From contig NZ_AP012273.1 in NCBI RefSeq assembly GCF_000828615.1, positions 2,170,001 to 2,234,000 of the forward strand: 64,000 nt of DNA. Direction: 5' to 3'. Position numbers and translations under genes: made by a program. This DNA is from Thiolapillus brandeum. Its GTDB lineage: Bacteria; Pseudomonadota; Gammaproteobacteria; Chromatiales; Chromatiaceae. A model generated the notes under the pieces. The model did no database searches, was not told the origin of the DNA, and worked only from the letters and a program-made list of their open reading frames with translations. Positions 16,186 through 24,499 of the stretch are shown piece by piece (positions within the stretch are counted from its first letter, which is position 1; each line of letters starts with the position of its first letter).

Positions 16186-16962
16186 TCACTTTTCCGCGTT
16201 AACTCTAGCAAAATTGATCTTGCTGTCAGTTTTCTTTGGCACGAAGGTATAGTTCACACCTTCAAGCAACGGCGCCGTATCCCATTGCATGACCGCCACG
16301 AACTGCGGCTGCGTTGCTTCTTCTTTGGAGGTAACGACCAGTTTCAAAGGCAGCGGCATATCACCACGCTGGATGCAGATCTGCCAGTCAATGTCTTTCT
16401 GGCGAAAGGCAAACTGATTGCAGCTTATCCCATTGACCTTGTCCACGCCTACAATGATGGCCTCATCCACAGCCGCCATATCGGCTTCCGAGGAACCCCA
16501 GTAAAACAAATCAGCCAAAGGCATGTCCACATCAAACTCGCTTTTTGCCTTTTCGACGACTTCCCCGATGGTTCCCGGTGCATCGAAAGAGGCATAGAAA
16601 CCCAGTTCAGGGGTATACAAGGTAAAGGTCTTGCCATCGAAATAAAATTCACGCTCACTGTACATAGTGGATGTTCTGGCTTTGAGCTTGGATGGCGGGT
16701 TGGCCACCACTTCCACGGACTTACTCAATTGTACCTTGTGATCATTCGCCAACACTTCATCGACAGACACCGATGCTTGAACACTAAATCTGTCCAGGGA
16801 GCGCAGATAAGCTGACATTTTTTCCACTGCGGTAGTGGCAATCACCTTATCGGATGGTTCTGCATTCGAACTTTTGGGTTGCGCAGTCTGGGCGGCCACC
16901 ATGCCTGTCCCGATTAAAAATACAACAGACAATGTGCTGCTTATAACGGTCTTCAATTCCAT
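16186..16962 (-). CDS. exported DUF2092 domain protein
   Basis: A 258-residue protein with a signal peptide (cleavage near VAAQT). The body is typical of DUF2092: MSAYLRSLDRFSVQASVSVDE near the N-terminus, FYFDGKTFTLYTPELGFYASF, DLFYWG, and CNQFAFRQKDIDWQICIQRG. The fold resembles LolA/LolB-type lipoprotein carriers, so binding of a hydrophobic ligand in the periplasm is plausible. It lies between the alkylsulfatase gene (with a hairpin between them) and the DUF6515-like gene. Confidence 0.8.
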   Translation of the reverse strand: MELKTVISSTLSVVFLIGTGMVAAQTAQPKSSNAEPSDKVIATTAVEKMSAYLRSLDRFSVQASVSVDEVLANDHKVQLSKSVEVVANPPSKLKARTSTMYSEREFYFDGKTFTLYTPELGFYASFDAPGTIGEVVEKAKSEFDVDMPLADLFYWGSSEADMAAVDEAIIVGVDKVNGISCNQFAFRQKDIDWQICIQRGDMPLPLKLVVTSKEEATQPQFVAVMQWDTAPLLEGVNYTFVPKKTDSKINFARVNAEK

Positions 16963-16993
16963 ATTTATTGCCTTTACCGAGTTAATAGAGTAA

Positions 16994-17029
16994 GAACAAC
17001 GGCTCCCAGTATTTCAGGAGCCGTTGTTC
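16994..17029 (-). terminator. strong hairpin after the alkylsulfatase gene
   Basis: A perfect 13-bp stem (GAACAACGGCTCC with GGAGCCGTTGTTC) and a 10-base loop lie between the alkylsulfatase stop (17053) and the DUF2092 start (16962). There is only a short T-rich tail, so it could be a terminator, a processing site or an mRNA stabiliser. Confidence 0.65.
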
Positions 17030-17052
17030 ATTTTCCCATGCTGCGCTGCCAG

Positions 17053-19053
17053 CTATGGCGTGACAATATTGAACCAGAACTCAAAGTCATCCAGCATGCC
17101 TTTCAGTTCATTAAACTTGCCCTTGGTACCGGTAACCTTGATGGCGCCATTTTTCAGGGCATCTTCCACCTTGGTCTTGCCCAGCATGATTTCATTGAGC
17201 GTCACGCGCGTAGTGGTAATGGTGGTATCGGCATCATCCTCGTTACCACGACGATTGTTCAAGGTACTGTTTTCCAGGAAAACCGTATACAGCTCATCCA
17301 CATCCGTGAAGTTGAAATTGATTTTCAGCTTTTTCCCGGCCGCTTTCTTGGGATTCAGGCGTACCGCCATGAAGTCGAGCATCATCTCAATCGGCATATT
17401 CTGAACCACATCGGGGCTGGCGGTGTTGGGAGTCGCGGCAGGCTTCACACCTTCACGCAGCTCTCTGGCTCCCGACAGATAGAAATTGCGCCATGGTCCG
17501 GATTCTGCAACATAACCCAATTGCTCAAGGGCATCGGCCAGCAGGTCTTTGGCTTCCTGGTTATTGGGATCCGCAAACACCACATGATCCAGAGCTTCGG
17601 CCACCCAGCGGTACTCGCCCCTGGCATAGTCTTTTTTCGCCATCTCGATCACATGTTTTGCACCCCCCATGTATTCCACGTATTTTTTTGAACCTGCTTC
17701 AGGCGGCAGGGGATGCAAGTGGGAAGGATTGCCATCGAAATAACCCAGGTAGAAGTTATACACGGCGCGTGCATTGTGGCTGATACTGCCGTAATAGCCG
17801 TGACTGGCCCAGTTCTGCTCCAGGGACTTGGGCAGCCTGACCATGTCTCCCACTTCGTTGATGGTGTAGCCGTGATTGGCCAGACGCAATACCTGGTCAT
17901 GCAGATACTTGTAGGTATCACGCGTCTTCGCCAGATGTTTCTTGATCCGGTCATTACCCCAGGTGGGCCAATGATGGGGACCATAGAGAACTTGCGCCTC
18001 ATCCCCCCATTTTACAATGGAATCATCCACGTGCTTTGCCCATGCCTTGGAATCACGCACCTTGGCGCCACGCAGTGAATACAGGTTGTGCATGGTGTGG
18101 GAAACATTTTCTGCCGCACATAGCGCCTTGTATTCCTTGATATAGAAATGCATCTCCGATGGCGCTTCGGTATTTGGCGTAAGCTGGAACTCGAAATGCA
18201 GTCCGTCAATAACATGATCTTCCCATGCCTTGCTGATGATATCGGTAGGAACAATCAGAGTGACATTGCCAGCGGAAGTAGTAGAGCCAAGCCCAGCACC
18301 GACATTGCCTATTTCACTTTGCGGCAGGACATTACCGTACATATAGGATGCGCGTCGGCTCATGGCATTCCCGGCCATTACATTTTCTGCAATGGCGTTT
18401 TCCACAAAGCCTTCCGGCGCGAAGATCTTGACCTTGCCACTCTTCACGTCTGCTTCATCCACGACCCCACGCACACCACCAAAATGGTCCACATGGGAAT
18501 GGGTATAGATCACCGCCTTCACAGGCTTTTTGGGCCGATGTTTGTAATAGAGCTCCAGTGCCGCCTTGGCCGTTTCTGCGGACACCAGGGGATCCATGAC
18601 GATGACGCCCGACTTGCCTTCAATAAAGGTAATATTGGACAAATCATAGTTACGAACCTGGTAAGTATGTTCGTCCACCTTGAACAGCCCGGTCAGGTTG
18701 GTCAGGAGCATCTGCCGCCACAAACTGGGGTTGACGGTTGCAGGGGCTTTTTTCTTCAGATCCTGCAAGAAAGCGAATTTCTTGGTACTCCAGACAACCT
18801 TGCCGCTGGCGTCCTTGATTTCCAGATCACCGGTTTCGATAAACCCTTTCTGCGCATCCTTGAAATCCTGTGTATCACTGAAGGGAAGTGCCTTGAGTAA
18901 ATCCTCATTGACTTTAATGGTGGTTGCCGTGGCATCCTTTTCGCTACCCAATGGAGCAACGCCCGTACTATTTCCTCCTCCGGACGCAAGGGCGGCACTA
19001 GCAAAAAGCGCAGAGGCCAGGACAATGATGCCCGCTGATAATTTTTGTTTCAT
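17053..19053 (-). CDS. periplasmic alkylsulfatase, SdsA1/BDS1-type metallo-beta-lactamase family
   Basis: A 666-residue exported enzyme that hydrolyses primary alkyl sulfates to alcohol and sulfate using two zinc ions (family knowledge). The signal peptide is followed by the MBL domain. HSHVDH at residues 185-190 supplies zinc ligands, ENVMAGNAMSRRASYMYG is the family's substrate-side motif, and GPHHWPTWG lies later. A dimerisation domain and a C-terminal SCP2-like lipid-binding domain (about the last 120 residues) complete the fold. AGGAG precedes ATG 19053. Hairpins flank the gene on both sides, so it may be transcribed alone. Confidence 0.93.
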   Translation of the reverse strand: MKQKLSAGIIVLASALFASAALASGGGNSTGVAPLGSEKDATATTIKVNEDLLKALPFSDTQDFKDAQKGFIETGDLEIKDASGKVVWSTKKFAFLQDLKKKAPATVNPSLWRQMLLTNLTGLFKVDEHTYQVRNYDLSNITFIEGKSGVIVMDPLVSAETAKAALELYYKHRPKKPVKAVIYTHSHVDHFGGVRGVVDEADVKSGKVKIFAPEGFVENAIAENVMAGNAMSRRASYMYGNVLPQSEIGNVGAGLGSTTSAGNVTLIVPTDIISKAWEDHVIDGLHFEFQLTPNTEAPSEMHFYIKEYKALCAAENVSHTMHNLYSLRGAKVRDSKAWAKHVDDSIVKWGDEAQVLYGPHHWPTWGNDRIKKHLAKTRDTYKYLHDQVLRLANHGYTINEVGDMVRLPKSLEQNWASHGYYGSISHNARAVYNFYLGYFDGNPSHLHPLPPEAGSKKYVEYMGGAKHVIEMAKKDYARGEYRWVAEALDHVVFADPNNQEAKDLLADALEQLGYVAESGPWRNFYLSGARELREGVKPAATPNTASPDVVQNMPIEMMLDFMAVRLNPKKAAGKKLKINFNFTDVDELYTVFLENSTLNNRRGNEDDADTTITTTRVTLNEIMLGKTKVEDALKNGAIKVTGTKGKFNELKGMLDDFEFWFNIVTP

Positions 19054-19093
19054 TTCAACTCCTAAACTGTGTTGCACGGTGGGGTTCCACTCA

Positions 19094-19120
19094 GAGCCTG
19101 TTTTATTTCAATACAGGCTC
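19094..19120 (-). terminator. terminator-like hairpin after the small exported protein gene
   Basis: An 8-bp stem, GAGCCTGT with ACAGGCTC, and an 11-base loop lie between the stop at 19178 and the alkylsulfatase start at 19053. It has no long T-run, so function is moderately likely only. Confidence 0.5.
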
Positions 19121-19177
19121 CGGAATAGTGTTTCCGCGGTTTCCCTATTATTGAACCTTGATAGATATGAATATTTC

Positions 19178-19528
19178 TTATTTGATCATGGTCTTTGCAG
19201 CATCTTTAGCCATTGCAGCCCCCTGGTCGACAGCTTTGTCGGTAACCGAATCAGTTACTGCCCCCGTTACGGCACTGGTTGCTGCACCAGCCATATCGCC
19301 GGAAACCGCATCACTCGCCGCATCTTTCACTGAAGGTGTGCTACTTCCTTTGAGTTGCTCCTTGGCCATCTCTGCACCGGTATCCACAGCAGCATCTACT
19401 GCCTGCTCTTTGATTGCATCGGTTGCTGCACCCGATGCCATATCACCTATGCCGCCGGCAACAGCCAAACTTCCATTGGTGGCCAACAAAAAAACACCTG
19501 CAATAAGTGTTTGTCTTTTAGAATTCAT
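19178..19528 (-). CDS. small exported Ala/Asp-rich repetitive protein
   Basis: A 116-residue protein with a signal peptide (MNSKRQTLIAGVFLLATNGSLAVA). The mature part is built from short helical repeats rich in Ala, Asp, Val and Gly (such as ATDAIKEQAVDAAVDTGAEM and ATSAVTGAVTDSVTDKAVDQ), giving an amphipathic helical protein. The start is taken at 19528; an ATG at 19543 is also possible. There is no known domain. It might be a periplasmic helical or amyloid-like structural protein (speculative). Confidence 0.6.
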   Translation of the reverse strand: MNSKRQTLIAGVFLLATNGSLAVAGGIGDMASGAATDAIKEQAVDAAVDTGAEMAKEQLKGSSTPSVKDAASDAVSGDMAGAATSAVTGAVTDSVTDKAVDQGAAMAKDAAKTMIK

Positions 19529-19633
19529 CCTTTCTTTCTCCATATTGTTCAGGAATCAGCTGACAAAACCTTCATCCTGATTTTTTATACAACTGATTTT
19601 TGGAATATGATCACACGGGATCCGACAATATCA

Positions 19634-19834
19634 TTAGTATATGGGATCTAACACAACCGCAAAGAGCATGTAAATATCTCTTTTCCGCGACAAAATCAAA
19701 GCGCCGTTAGCATTTAAGACATAAGCCTCGGCATCATCAACCCCCATATTTTCAAAGGTTTCCAGGGCCTCCCAATCGGTAGCTCCTGTTCCCTTGAAGA
19801 GCATAGCCAAAGCGCCCCATACATACCAATGCAT
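19634..19834 (-). CDS. hypothetical small protein, doubtful
   Basis: A 66-residue ORF (MHWYVWGALAMLFKGTGATDW...) in the gap before the divergent LysR gene. The amino-acid composition is protein-like, but there is no clear Shine-Dalgarno sequence or partner, and no family is recognised. It may be a remnant of a longer gene. Confidence 0.3.
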   Translation of the reverse strand: MHWYVWGALAMLFKGTGATDWEALETFENMGVDDAEAYVLNANGALILSRKRDIYMLFAVVLDPIY

Positions 19835-19866
19835 TATAGAGGCGAATTTGATACAATATTTGCATC

Positions 19867-20811
19867 ATGCTGAACCTCAAGCGAATTAAGCACGCTCTGG
19901 CGTTATCCAAGCACGGGAATTTTCATCTGGCGGCTCAGGCAGTCAATCTCTCTCAACCCGCATTCTCCCGCAGTATTGCGGCACTGGAGAAAGACTTGGG
20001 AGTTCAACTCTTCAACAGGAGTTCCGGCAAGGTCACACCCACAGCATTGGGAGAAATTTTCCTGGATCACGCACGAACCATTGAAGAAAATGCCAGAGAA
20101 CTGAAGCGAGCGATAGCACTTACCCAAGGCCTGGAAACGGGGACGCTATCCATCGCTGTGGGAACCTATGCGGCGGAAATATCCGTCAATCGAGCCATTG
20201 CCAGACTGGTTGAAAAACACAAGCAGATACGCTGCAGCATGCAGCAGGAAAGCTGGCCTGTGGTCACCCAACTGGTATCCTCTCGTGCCGTGGATATCGG
20301 GGTTGCAGAAATCAGCATGATACCCGGGAACTCCCCGCTGGCAATCGAACCCCTGGGACAGCATGAAGTGTTTTTTTGTTGCCGCCGCGACCATCCCTTA
20401 CACAATCTGGATCAGATAGCCCGCTCAGATCTGGAGCCTTACCCAATTGCTTCGGTTCGTTTGCCGGCCAGGGTTGCCGATATTTTTCCTGCCAACTGCA
20501 CAATTGACCCGGACAGCGGCTGCCTGACCCCCCCTATTGAGGTGGATAACATCAACGCCGCTCTTACTATCACATTGAACAGCAATGCCATCAGTGCCGC
20601 CACCCTTACCCAAATCGCACCTTACCTGGAAAATGGCACCATTAGCATCTTGGACTATAGACCGGCAGGATTTTCTCTCAATTATGGCTTCTTCTATTTG
20701 TCTGACCGTTTACCATCACCCGCCACACTGGCTTTCATGAGTCTTGTCAGAGAAGAGGAAAAATTCGCCAGGCATCGCAATCGCCAACTCTATAAAAAAT
20801 ATGGCTCCTGA
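19867..20811 (+). CDS. LysR-family transcriptional regulator
   Basis: A 314-residue LysR-type regulator. The N-terminal winged helix-turn-helix covers residues about 3-62 (HGNFHLAAQAVNLSQPAFSR then SIAALEKDLGVQLFNR). A long linker helix and a periplasmic-binding-protein-like effector domain follow. It is transcribed away from the minus-strand exported-protein genes and convergently with the SBF transporter. Its targets are unknown, but the alkylsulfatase cluster and the SBF gene are candidates. The ligand cannot be read from the sequence. Confidence 0.92.
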   Translation: MLNLKRIKHALALSKHGNFHLAAQAVNLSQPAFSRSIAALEKDLGVQLFNRSSGKVTPTALGEIFLDHARTIEENARELKRAIALTQGLETGTLSIAVGTYAAEISVNRAIARLVEKHKQIRCSMQQESWPVVTQLVSSRAVDIGVAEISMIPGNSPLAIEPLGQHEVFFCCRRDHPLHNLDQIARSDLEPYPIASVRLPARVADIFPANCTIDPDSGCLTPPIEVDNINAALTITLNSNAISAATLTQIAPYLENGTISILDYRPAGFSLNYGFFYLSDRLPSPATLAFMSLVREEEKFARHRNRQLYKKYGS

Positions 20812-20930
20812 TCCCGTGCCACAGAACGGGCGTATGCCAATCACTCAAGCAGCAGCAAACAACCGCCGTAGCGCCGCCGGTTTATTGACTTTGCACACCA
20901 CCACTTCCACTGGTATTCAAGAAGTGGACG

Positions 20931-20949
20931 AAGTAGATAGTGAATCAGA
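20931..20949. repeat. remnant of a family A element
   Basis: Nineteen bases, AAGTAGATAGTGAATCAGA, match exactly, in inverted orientation, to the 3' part of copy A1 (13610-13628). They cover the last codon and stop of the SBF transporter gene (stop at 20945-20947), so an old insertion may have trimmed its C-terminus. Confidence 0.55.
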
Positions 20950-21805
20950 TATTTCCTGAAGACCATTTCATGGTGAGTCTCTCCTTGAATATCAGTGCCA
21001 TGATCAACGGAAATTGAACAACAACGAAAAGAGCCGCAAATACTACAAACTCCGGCCGTCCCAGTGATGTTATCGCAACAACAGCTGCAACACCCGCATT
21101 GCGTACAGCAAATTCAATGGCAAACACACTTCGATCCTCCCTGGCTTGTCGAAGTACATAAGCGGTTAACCACCCGGCCGTCAGCGCATACAGGGTAAAT
21201 ACCAAGGACACCAGTACCAAATCCCTCAACAGGACGACAGCATTTCTCCACTGCATATAAAAAATCAGCCCTAATAGCATGACCACCAATACCAACCCCA
21301 CAATCCTCATGAGTTGCCCATGCTGGCTGATTTGTTCAGGAAAGGATTTTTTGGTCAGCATACCGATTCCGATGGGCAACAGTAACAACAGAAACAGCCG
21401 GTATATCAGCCCCACTACTGGCACATCGGTTTCCTGCACAGAGAACACTATCGGAAAAACTACCACCAAGACCAGCGGCAGTGCCAAAAAACCAATGATG
21501 CTGGATATCGATGTCAGCATGACGGACAAAGCCACATTCAGTCGTCCAAAATGGCAGTAAAAACTGGATAGCGCGCCACCAGGACAGGCTGATATGAGCA
21601 GCAACCCGGCGGCAATATCCAACGGTGGATTCAAGAGATATATAATGGCCACCGCACCGGCAGGCAACATCAGTATCTGCATCAAAGTACCGCCCAAAAG
21701 TGCACCCGGGAAACGCAAAACAGCATGGAACTGCATTACCTGCAAGCCAGTTCCTACGATAAGCATCAACAGAAAAACAATAACGGGTATGAGTGCTTCA
21801 ACCAT
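20945..21805 (-). CDS. SBF-type sodium-coupled symporter (bile acid:Na+ symporter family)
   Basis: A 286-residue polytopic inner-membrane protein with about nine hydrophobic helices. Family-type features are the ISACPGGALSSFYCHFGR crossover motif near residue 72 (the family has a conserved CPGG) and the second crossover EFAVRNAGVAAVVA near 229. In bacteria such proteins import organic anions such as bile acids, pantoate or small acids with sodium; the substrate is unknown here. Its 3' end lies in a fragment of repeat family A. One base separates it from the upstream ORF. Confidence 0.85.
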   Translation of the reverse strand: MVEALIPVIVFLLMLIVGTGLQVMQFHAVLRFPGALLGGTLMQILMLPAGAVAIIYLLNPPLDIAAGLLLISACPGGALSSFYCHFGRLNVALSVMLTSISSIIGFLALPLVLVVVFPIVFSVQETDVPVVGLIYRLFLLLLLPIGIGMLTKKSFPEQISQHGQLMRIVGLVLVVMLLGLIFYMQWRNAVVLLRDLVLVSLVFTLYALTAGWLTAYVLRQAREDRSVFAIEFAVRNAGVAAVVAITSLGRPEFVVFAALFVVVQFPLIMALIFKERLTMKWSSGNI

Positions 21806-21806
21806 C

Positions 21807-22340
21807 CTACATAGAGCCTGCTCGTTTATCCTTCTTCAGCGTATTCGGGATGTATGGCGCATGCCTGCTTCCGTAACCAGCATCACTTACCTTGCTACCG
21901 ACCGGCACCATCCAGAATACAGGAAATGAGATCAACCACTTCTTACTCTGCTTCATCCGTACCCGGCTTTCAACAGGAACACGGTAGGGTGCTCGAACCA
22001 TGCCCGGCTTCTCCACAAGCATATCGACGGCTACTGTAAATCGGCAAATGACAATACTATCTGGATTGATTCCGGAAAGTTTCTGTGAAATGCGGGTAGT
22101 GCAGAGTACCAGTATTTCCATATCAGTCTTATACTCTTCTGGATAGCCAAATGCTGGAGCCGTTAGACGCAGCATACTACTGGCAGGCGATACGCGGGCG
22201 GCACGAATCCCCTCCCCTACAATGGCTGATTGGATATTTTGCAATATATCGTGGAAACAGTCAGGAATTTTTGAGATCCCCATGCGGCACTCTGAAGCCG
22301 CAGAGTAGTCGGCACCCAAAAGACTGATCGGTAACACCAT
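21807..22340 (-). CDS. hypothetical protein upstream of SBF transporter
   Basis: A 177-residue ORF whose stop lies one base before the SBF start, suggesting an operon. The sequence has a weakly hydrophobic start (MVLPISLLGADYSAASEC), three Cys in the middle, and a basic C-terminal region (VRMKQSKKWLISFPVFW). No family is recognised and the start is uncertain. It might be a periplasmic protein with a truncated signal peptide. Confidence 0.45.
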   Translation of the reverse strand: MVLPISLLGADYSAASECRMGISKIPDCFHDILQNIQSAIVGEGIRAARVSPASSMLRLTAPAFGYPEEYKTDMEILVLCTTRISQKLSGINPDSIVICRFTVAVDMLVEKPGMVRAPYRVPVESRVRMKQSKKWLISFPVFWMVPVGSKVSDAGYGSRHAPYIPNTLKKDKRAGSM

Positions 22341-22399
22341 CCAATGTAGTTTCTTCTCTATTTCTCTCTCTAACCGGACCTCTTAAGTCTGCTACAAGG

Positions 22400-22552
22400 C
22401 TGTTGAAAAATACCATTTTTCGGCGGCTTGATTGCCGCACAAGGATGTGCGGCCATTTTCAATGGCCATCAGTCGTTGAAAATGGAGGAAAGACAAAATC
22501 GCATTTTTGTCTTTCCGAGTTGAAAAAGCCCAAGGAAGGGCTCTATCAACAG
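22400..22552. repeat. family B folded repeat, copy B1
   Basis: A 153-base element with ends CTGTTGA and TCAACAG. The inside holds three consecutive perfect stems: GCCGCACA/TGTGCGGC (22434-22453), CCATTTTCAA/TTGAAAATGG (22453-22485) and GGAAAGACAAA/TTTGTCTTTCC (22487-22516), then AGCCC/GGGCT. Highly similar copies lie at 25184 and 27777. Confidence 0.85.
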
Positions 22553-22611
22553 TTGCTACTAGATAGGCCGGTCATTGTATTGGGCATAGGATCACTTTGG
22601 GGAACAACAAA

Positions 22612-22646
22612 CGTATATATTGCATGTTCCGTATATATGGTATAAT
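22612..22646 (+). promoter_or_regulatory. putative acr3 promoter with direct repeats
   Basis: A consensus -10 box TATAAT (22641-22646) and a -35-like TTGCAT (22620-22625) have a short 15-base spacer. Two copies of CGTATATAT (22612-22620 and 22630-22638) overlap them. Such repeats in a promoter suggest a repressor operator, perhaps for a metalloregulator, but no arsR gene is adjacent. Confidence 0.45.
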
Positions 22647-22796
22647 GAATCAAGCACAAGCACCTCTGTCGTCATTGCCAAACACGACCCTGGTGCATCT
22701 GTTCCAAAAGAAGCCCCGGGATACCGGAAGAGCCGGATCATTCATCCAATCCGTCGTTCCACATATACGGGGGGCATCTGAAAAGGTAATCAAACA

Positions 22797-23870
22797 ATGT
22801 CTGCTCAATGCGAAATAGCTGCCAAACAAGCCTCTTCAGCCCGTATGGGGTTTTTTGAACGCTACCTGACACTCTGGGTTTTTCTTTGCATTCTGGTCGG
22901 CATATCCCTTGGACATGGGTTCCCGACTCTGTTTCAGACACTTGGCCACCTGGAAATCTCCCAGATAAACATTCCCGTAGCCATACTCATCTGGCTGATG
23001 ATCATTCCCATGTTGATCAAGGTTGACTTCCATGCATTGCACCATGTCAAGGAGCACTGGCGCAGGATGGGCGTGACGCTTTTCATCAATTGGGCGGTAA
23101 AGCCTTTTTCCATGGCGCTACTCGCCTGGCTGTTTATAAGAGTGCTGTTTGCCCCTCTACTGCCCACAGATCAAATCGACAGCTATATCGCCGGACTCAT
23201 CCTTCTTGCGGCGGCCCCCTGCACCGCCATGGTATTCGTATGGAGCAATCTTTCCGGTGGCGAGCCTCATTTCACGCTTTCCCAGGTGGCATTGAACGAC
23301 ACCATCATGATTTTTGCATTTGCGCCCATCGTCGGGTTTTTACTGGGACTGTCTTCCATAACCATTCCATGGGACACCCTGATTCTGTCGGTAGTGCTTT
23401 ACATCCTGGTGCCGGTGGTTATAGCCCAGGTCTGGCGCTCCCATCTACTGAAAAAAGGCGGCGAACCGGTCCTGGTTCGTACCCTCGACCGGCTGGGTAG
23501 CGTCTCGCTTTCCGCACTGCTGGCTACCCTCGTCCTGCTTTTTGGTTTCCAGGGAAAGCAAATCCTGTCCCAACCGCTGGTTATTGCCCTGCTTGCTGTT
23601 CCCATCCTCATACAGGTTTACTTCAACTCGGGTCTGGCCTACCTCCTCAACCGGAAGCTCGGTGTGGCCCACTGTGTGGCCGGGCCTTCTGCCTTGATCG
23701 GCGCGAGCAACTTCTTCGAACTGGCGGTAGCAACTGCCATCTCCCTGTTTGGTTTCGAATCCGGCGCAGCACTGGCCACCGTGGTGGGCGTTCTGATCGA
23801 AGTACCGGTCATGCTGTCAGTAGTCAGGATCGTGAACAAGAGCAAACACTGGTATGAGTCAGCCAGATAA
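22797..23870 (+). CDS. ACR3-family arsenite efflux permease
   Basis: A 357-residue membrane protein with ten hydrophobic helices. ACR3 motifs are visible: SLGHGFPT, LIWLMIIPMLIKVDF, and AAAPCTAMVFVWSNL with the conserved Cys of the arsenite pathway, plus GASNFFELAVATAISLFG. It exports As(III) from the cytoplasm by the proton gradient (family knowledge). No arsR or arsC is adjacent. Family A copy A2 begins nine bases after its stop. Confidence 0.93.
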   Translation: MSAQCEIAAKQASSARMGFFERYLTLWVFLCILVGISLGHGFPTLFQTLGHLEISQINIPVAILIWLMIIPMLIKVDFHALHHVKEHWRRMGVTLFINWAVKPFSMALLAWLFIRVLFAPLLPTDQIDSYIAGLILLAAAPCTAMVFVWSNLSGGEPHFTLSQVALNDTIMIFAFAPIVGFLLGLSSITIPWDTLILSVVLYILVPVVIAQVWRSHLLKKGGEPVLVRTLDRLGSVSLSALLATLVLLFGFQGKQILSQPLVIALLAVPILIQVYFNSGLAYLLNRKLGVAHCVAGPSALIGASNFFELAVATAISLFGFESGAALATVVGVLIEVPVMLSVVRIVNKSKHWYESAR

Positions 23871-23879
23871 CCCATCAAA

Positions 23880-24039
23880 GGAACCTCTGAATAATTCATG
23901 GCACGACGTCTTACGGCGCCAAATCGCCCATTTCTTCGTTGCAAATCTTCGAAATAGCTGGCTATTCCGTGCGATTCGCGCCTCGAACTGGACGATTTTT
24001 CACCGCAATCCGCTCGCGCCAGAATCAATCAGAGCTTCC
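23880..24039. repeat. family A inverted-repeat element, copy A2 (shorter)
   Basis: A 160-base element with ends GGAACCTCTGAATAATTC and the complement of GAATCAATCAGAGCTTCC (15 of 18 match). The interior CGTTGCAAATCTTCGAAATA segment matches A1 and A3. It lies between acr3 and the next gene. The ribosome-binding site AAAGGAG of the next gene is just outside its right end. Confidence 0.8.
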
Positions 24040-24055
24040 TAAAGGAGTACTTTTG

Positions 24056-24499
24056 ATGAAAAACAGCCCATCATTTCACCAGCGTCTGGATGGCAGTTTT
24101 ACCGGGCTGCTGCGTTGGTCGCAGCTGGATGCACTCTGGAAAACCATTCTGGAACAAAACCAGCCCTGGTATTTCTATCAGGTGGGTGCATCTCTTCCCG
24201 ATACTCCCCTTCAAGGGAAGGAGCTGGCTTCCATGCTGGAAGAACTGGACTCTCTGCTCCACAAGGAGCATGACTACGATTACTGCGGTATTGTTTACGC
24301 CGACGATCTCCAGACTCCCTCCCTGGTCAAGGTATACGATCCCAACAACCTGGGATCCTCCTGTGGATGCACTGGCAACAGGATCCCCCCACGCTGGATA
24401 ATCAGCCAGACGCCACCCGAGGTTGTTGAAGATGATGCACCTGTACCCAACAACCGGAAACGATGGTGGAAGCAATTGTTCCACAGGGAGCAGCCATGA
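24056..24499 (+). CDS. small cytoplasmic protein of unknown function, coupled to Crp/Fnr gene
   Basis: A 147-residue soluble protein with a strong Shine-Dalgarno AAAGGAG before ATG 24056. It has an N-terminal helical part (FHQRLDGSFTGLLRWSQLDALWKTI), then an acidic region and a Cys-containing stretch CGIVYADD...SSCGCTGN (four Cys in all) that might bind metal, and a basic C-terminus. Its stop overlaps the Crp/Fnr start as ATGA, so they are co-translated. It might modulate or be regulated by that factor (inference). The family is not recognised. Confidence 0.65.
   Translation: MKNSPSFHQRLDGSFTGLLRWSQLDALWKTILEQNQPWYFYQVGASLPDTPLQGKELASMLEELDSLLHKEHDYDYCGIVYADDLQTPSLVKVYDPNNLGSSCGCTGNRIPPRWIISQTPPEVVEDDAPVPNNRKRWWKQLFHREQP

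Larger units (their letters stand above)
22341..22796. other. intergenic region holding repeat B1 and the acr3 promoter
   Basis: This 456-base gap has no convincing gene. It contains family B element B1 (22400-22552) and then an AT-rich promoter-like region (22605-22650) before the arsenite exporter. ORFs crossing it are products of the repeat or lack a ribosome-binding site. Confidence 0.6.

Noticed and set aside
22403-22645. 80-residue ORF over repeat B1
   Set aside because: Its frame runs through the inverted repeat, and the same sequence in B3 is not open in a comparable way.
22645-22818. 57-residue ORF before acr3
   Set aside because: No ribosome-binding site, overlaps the acr3 start, and no recognisable family. 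It is probably chance within the leader.
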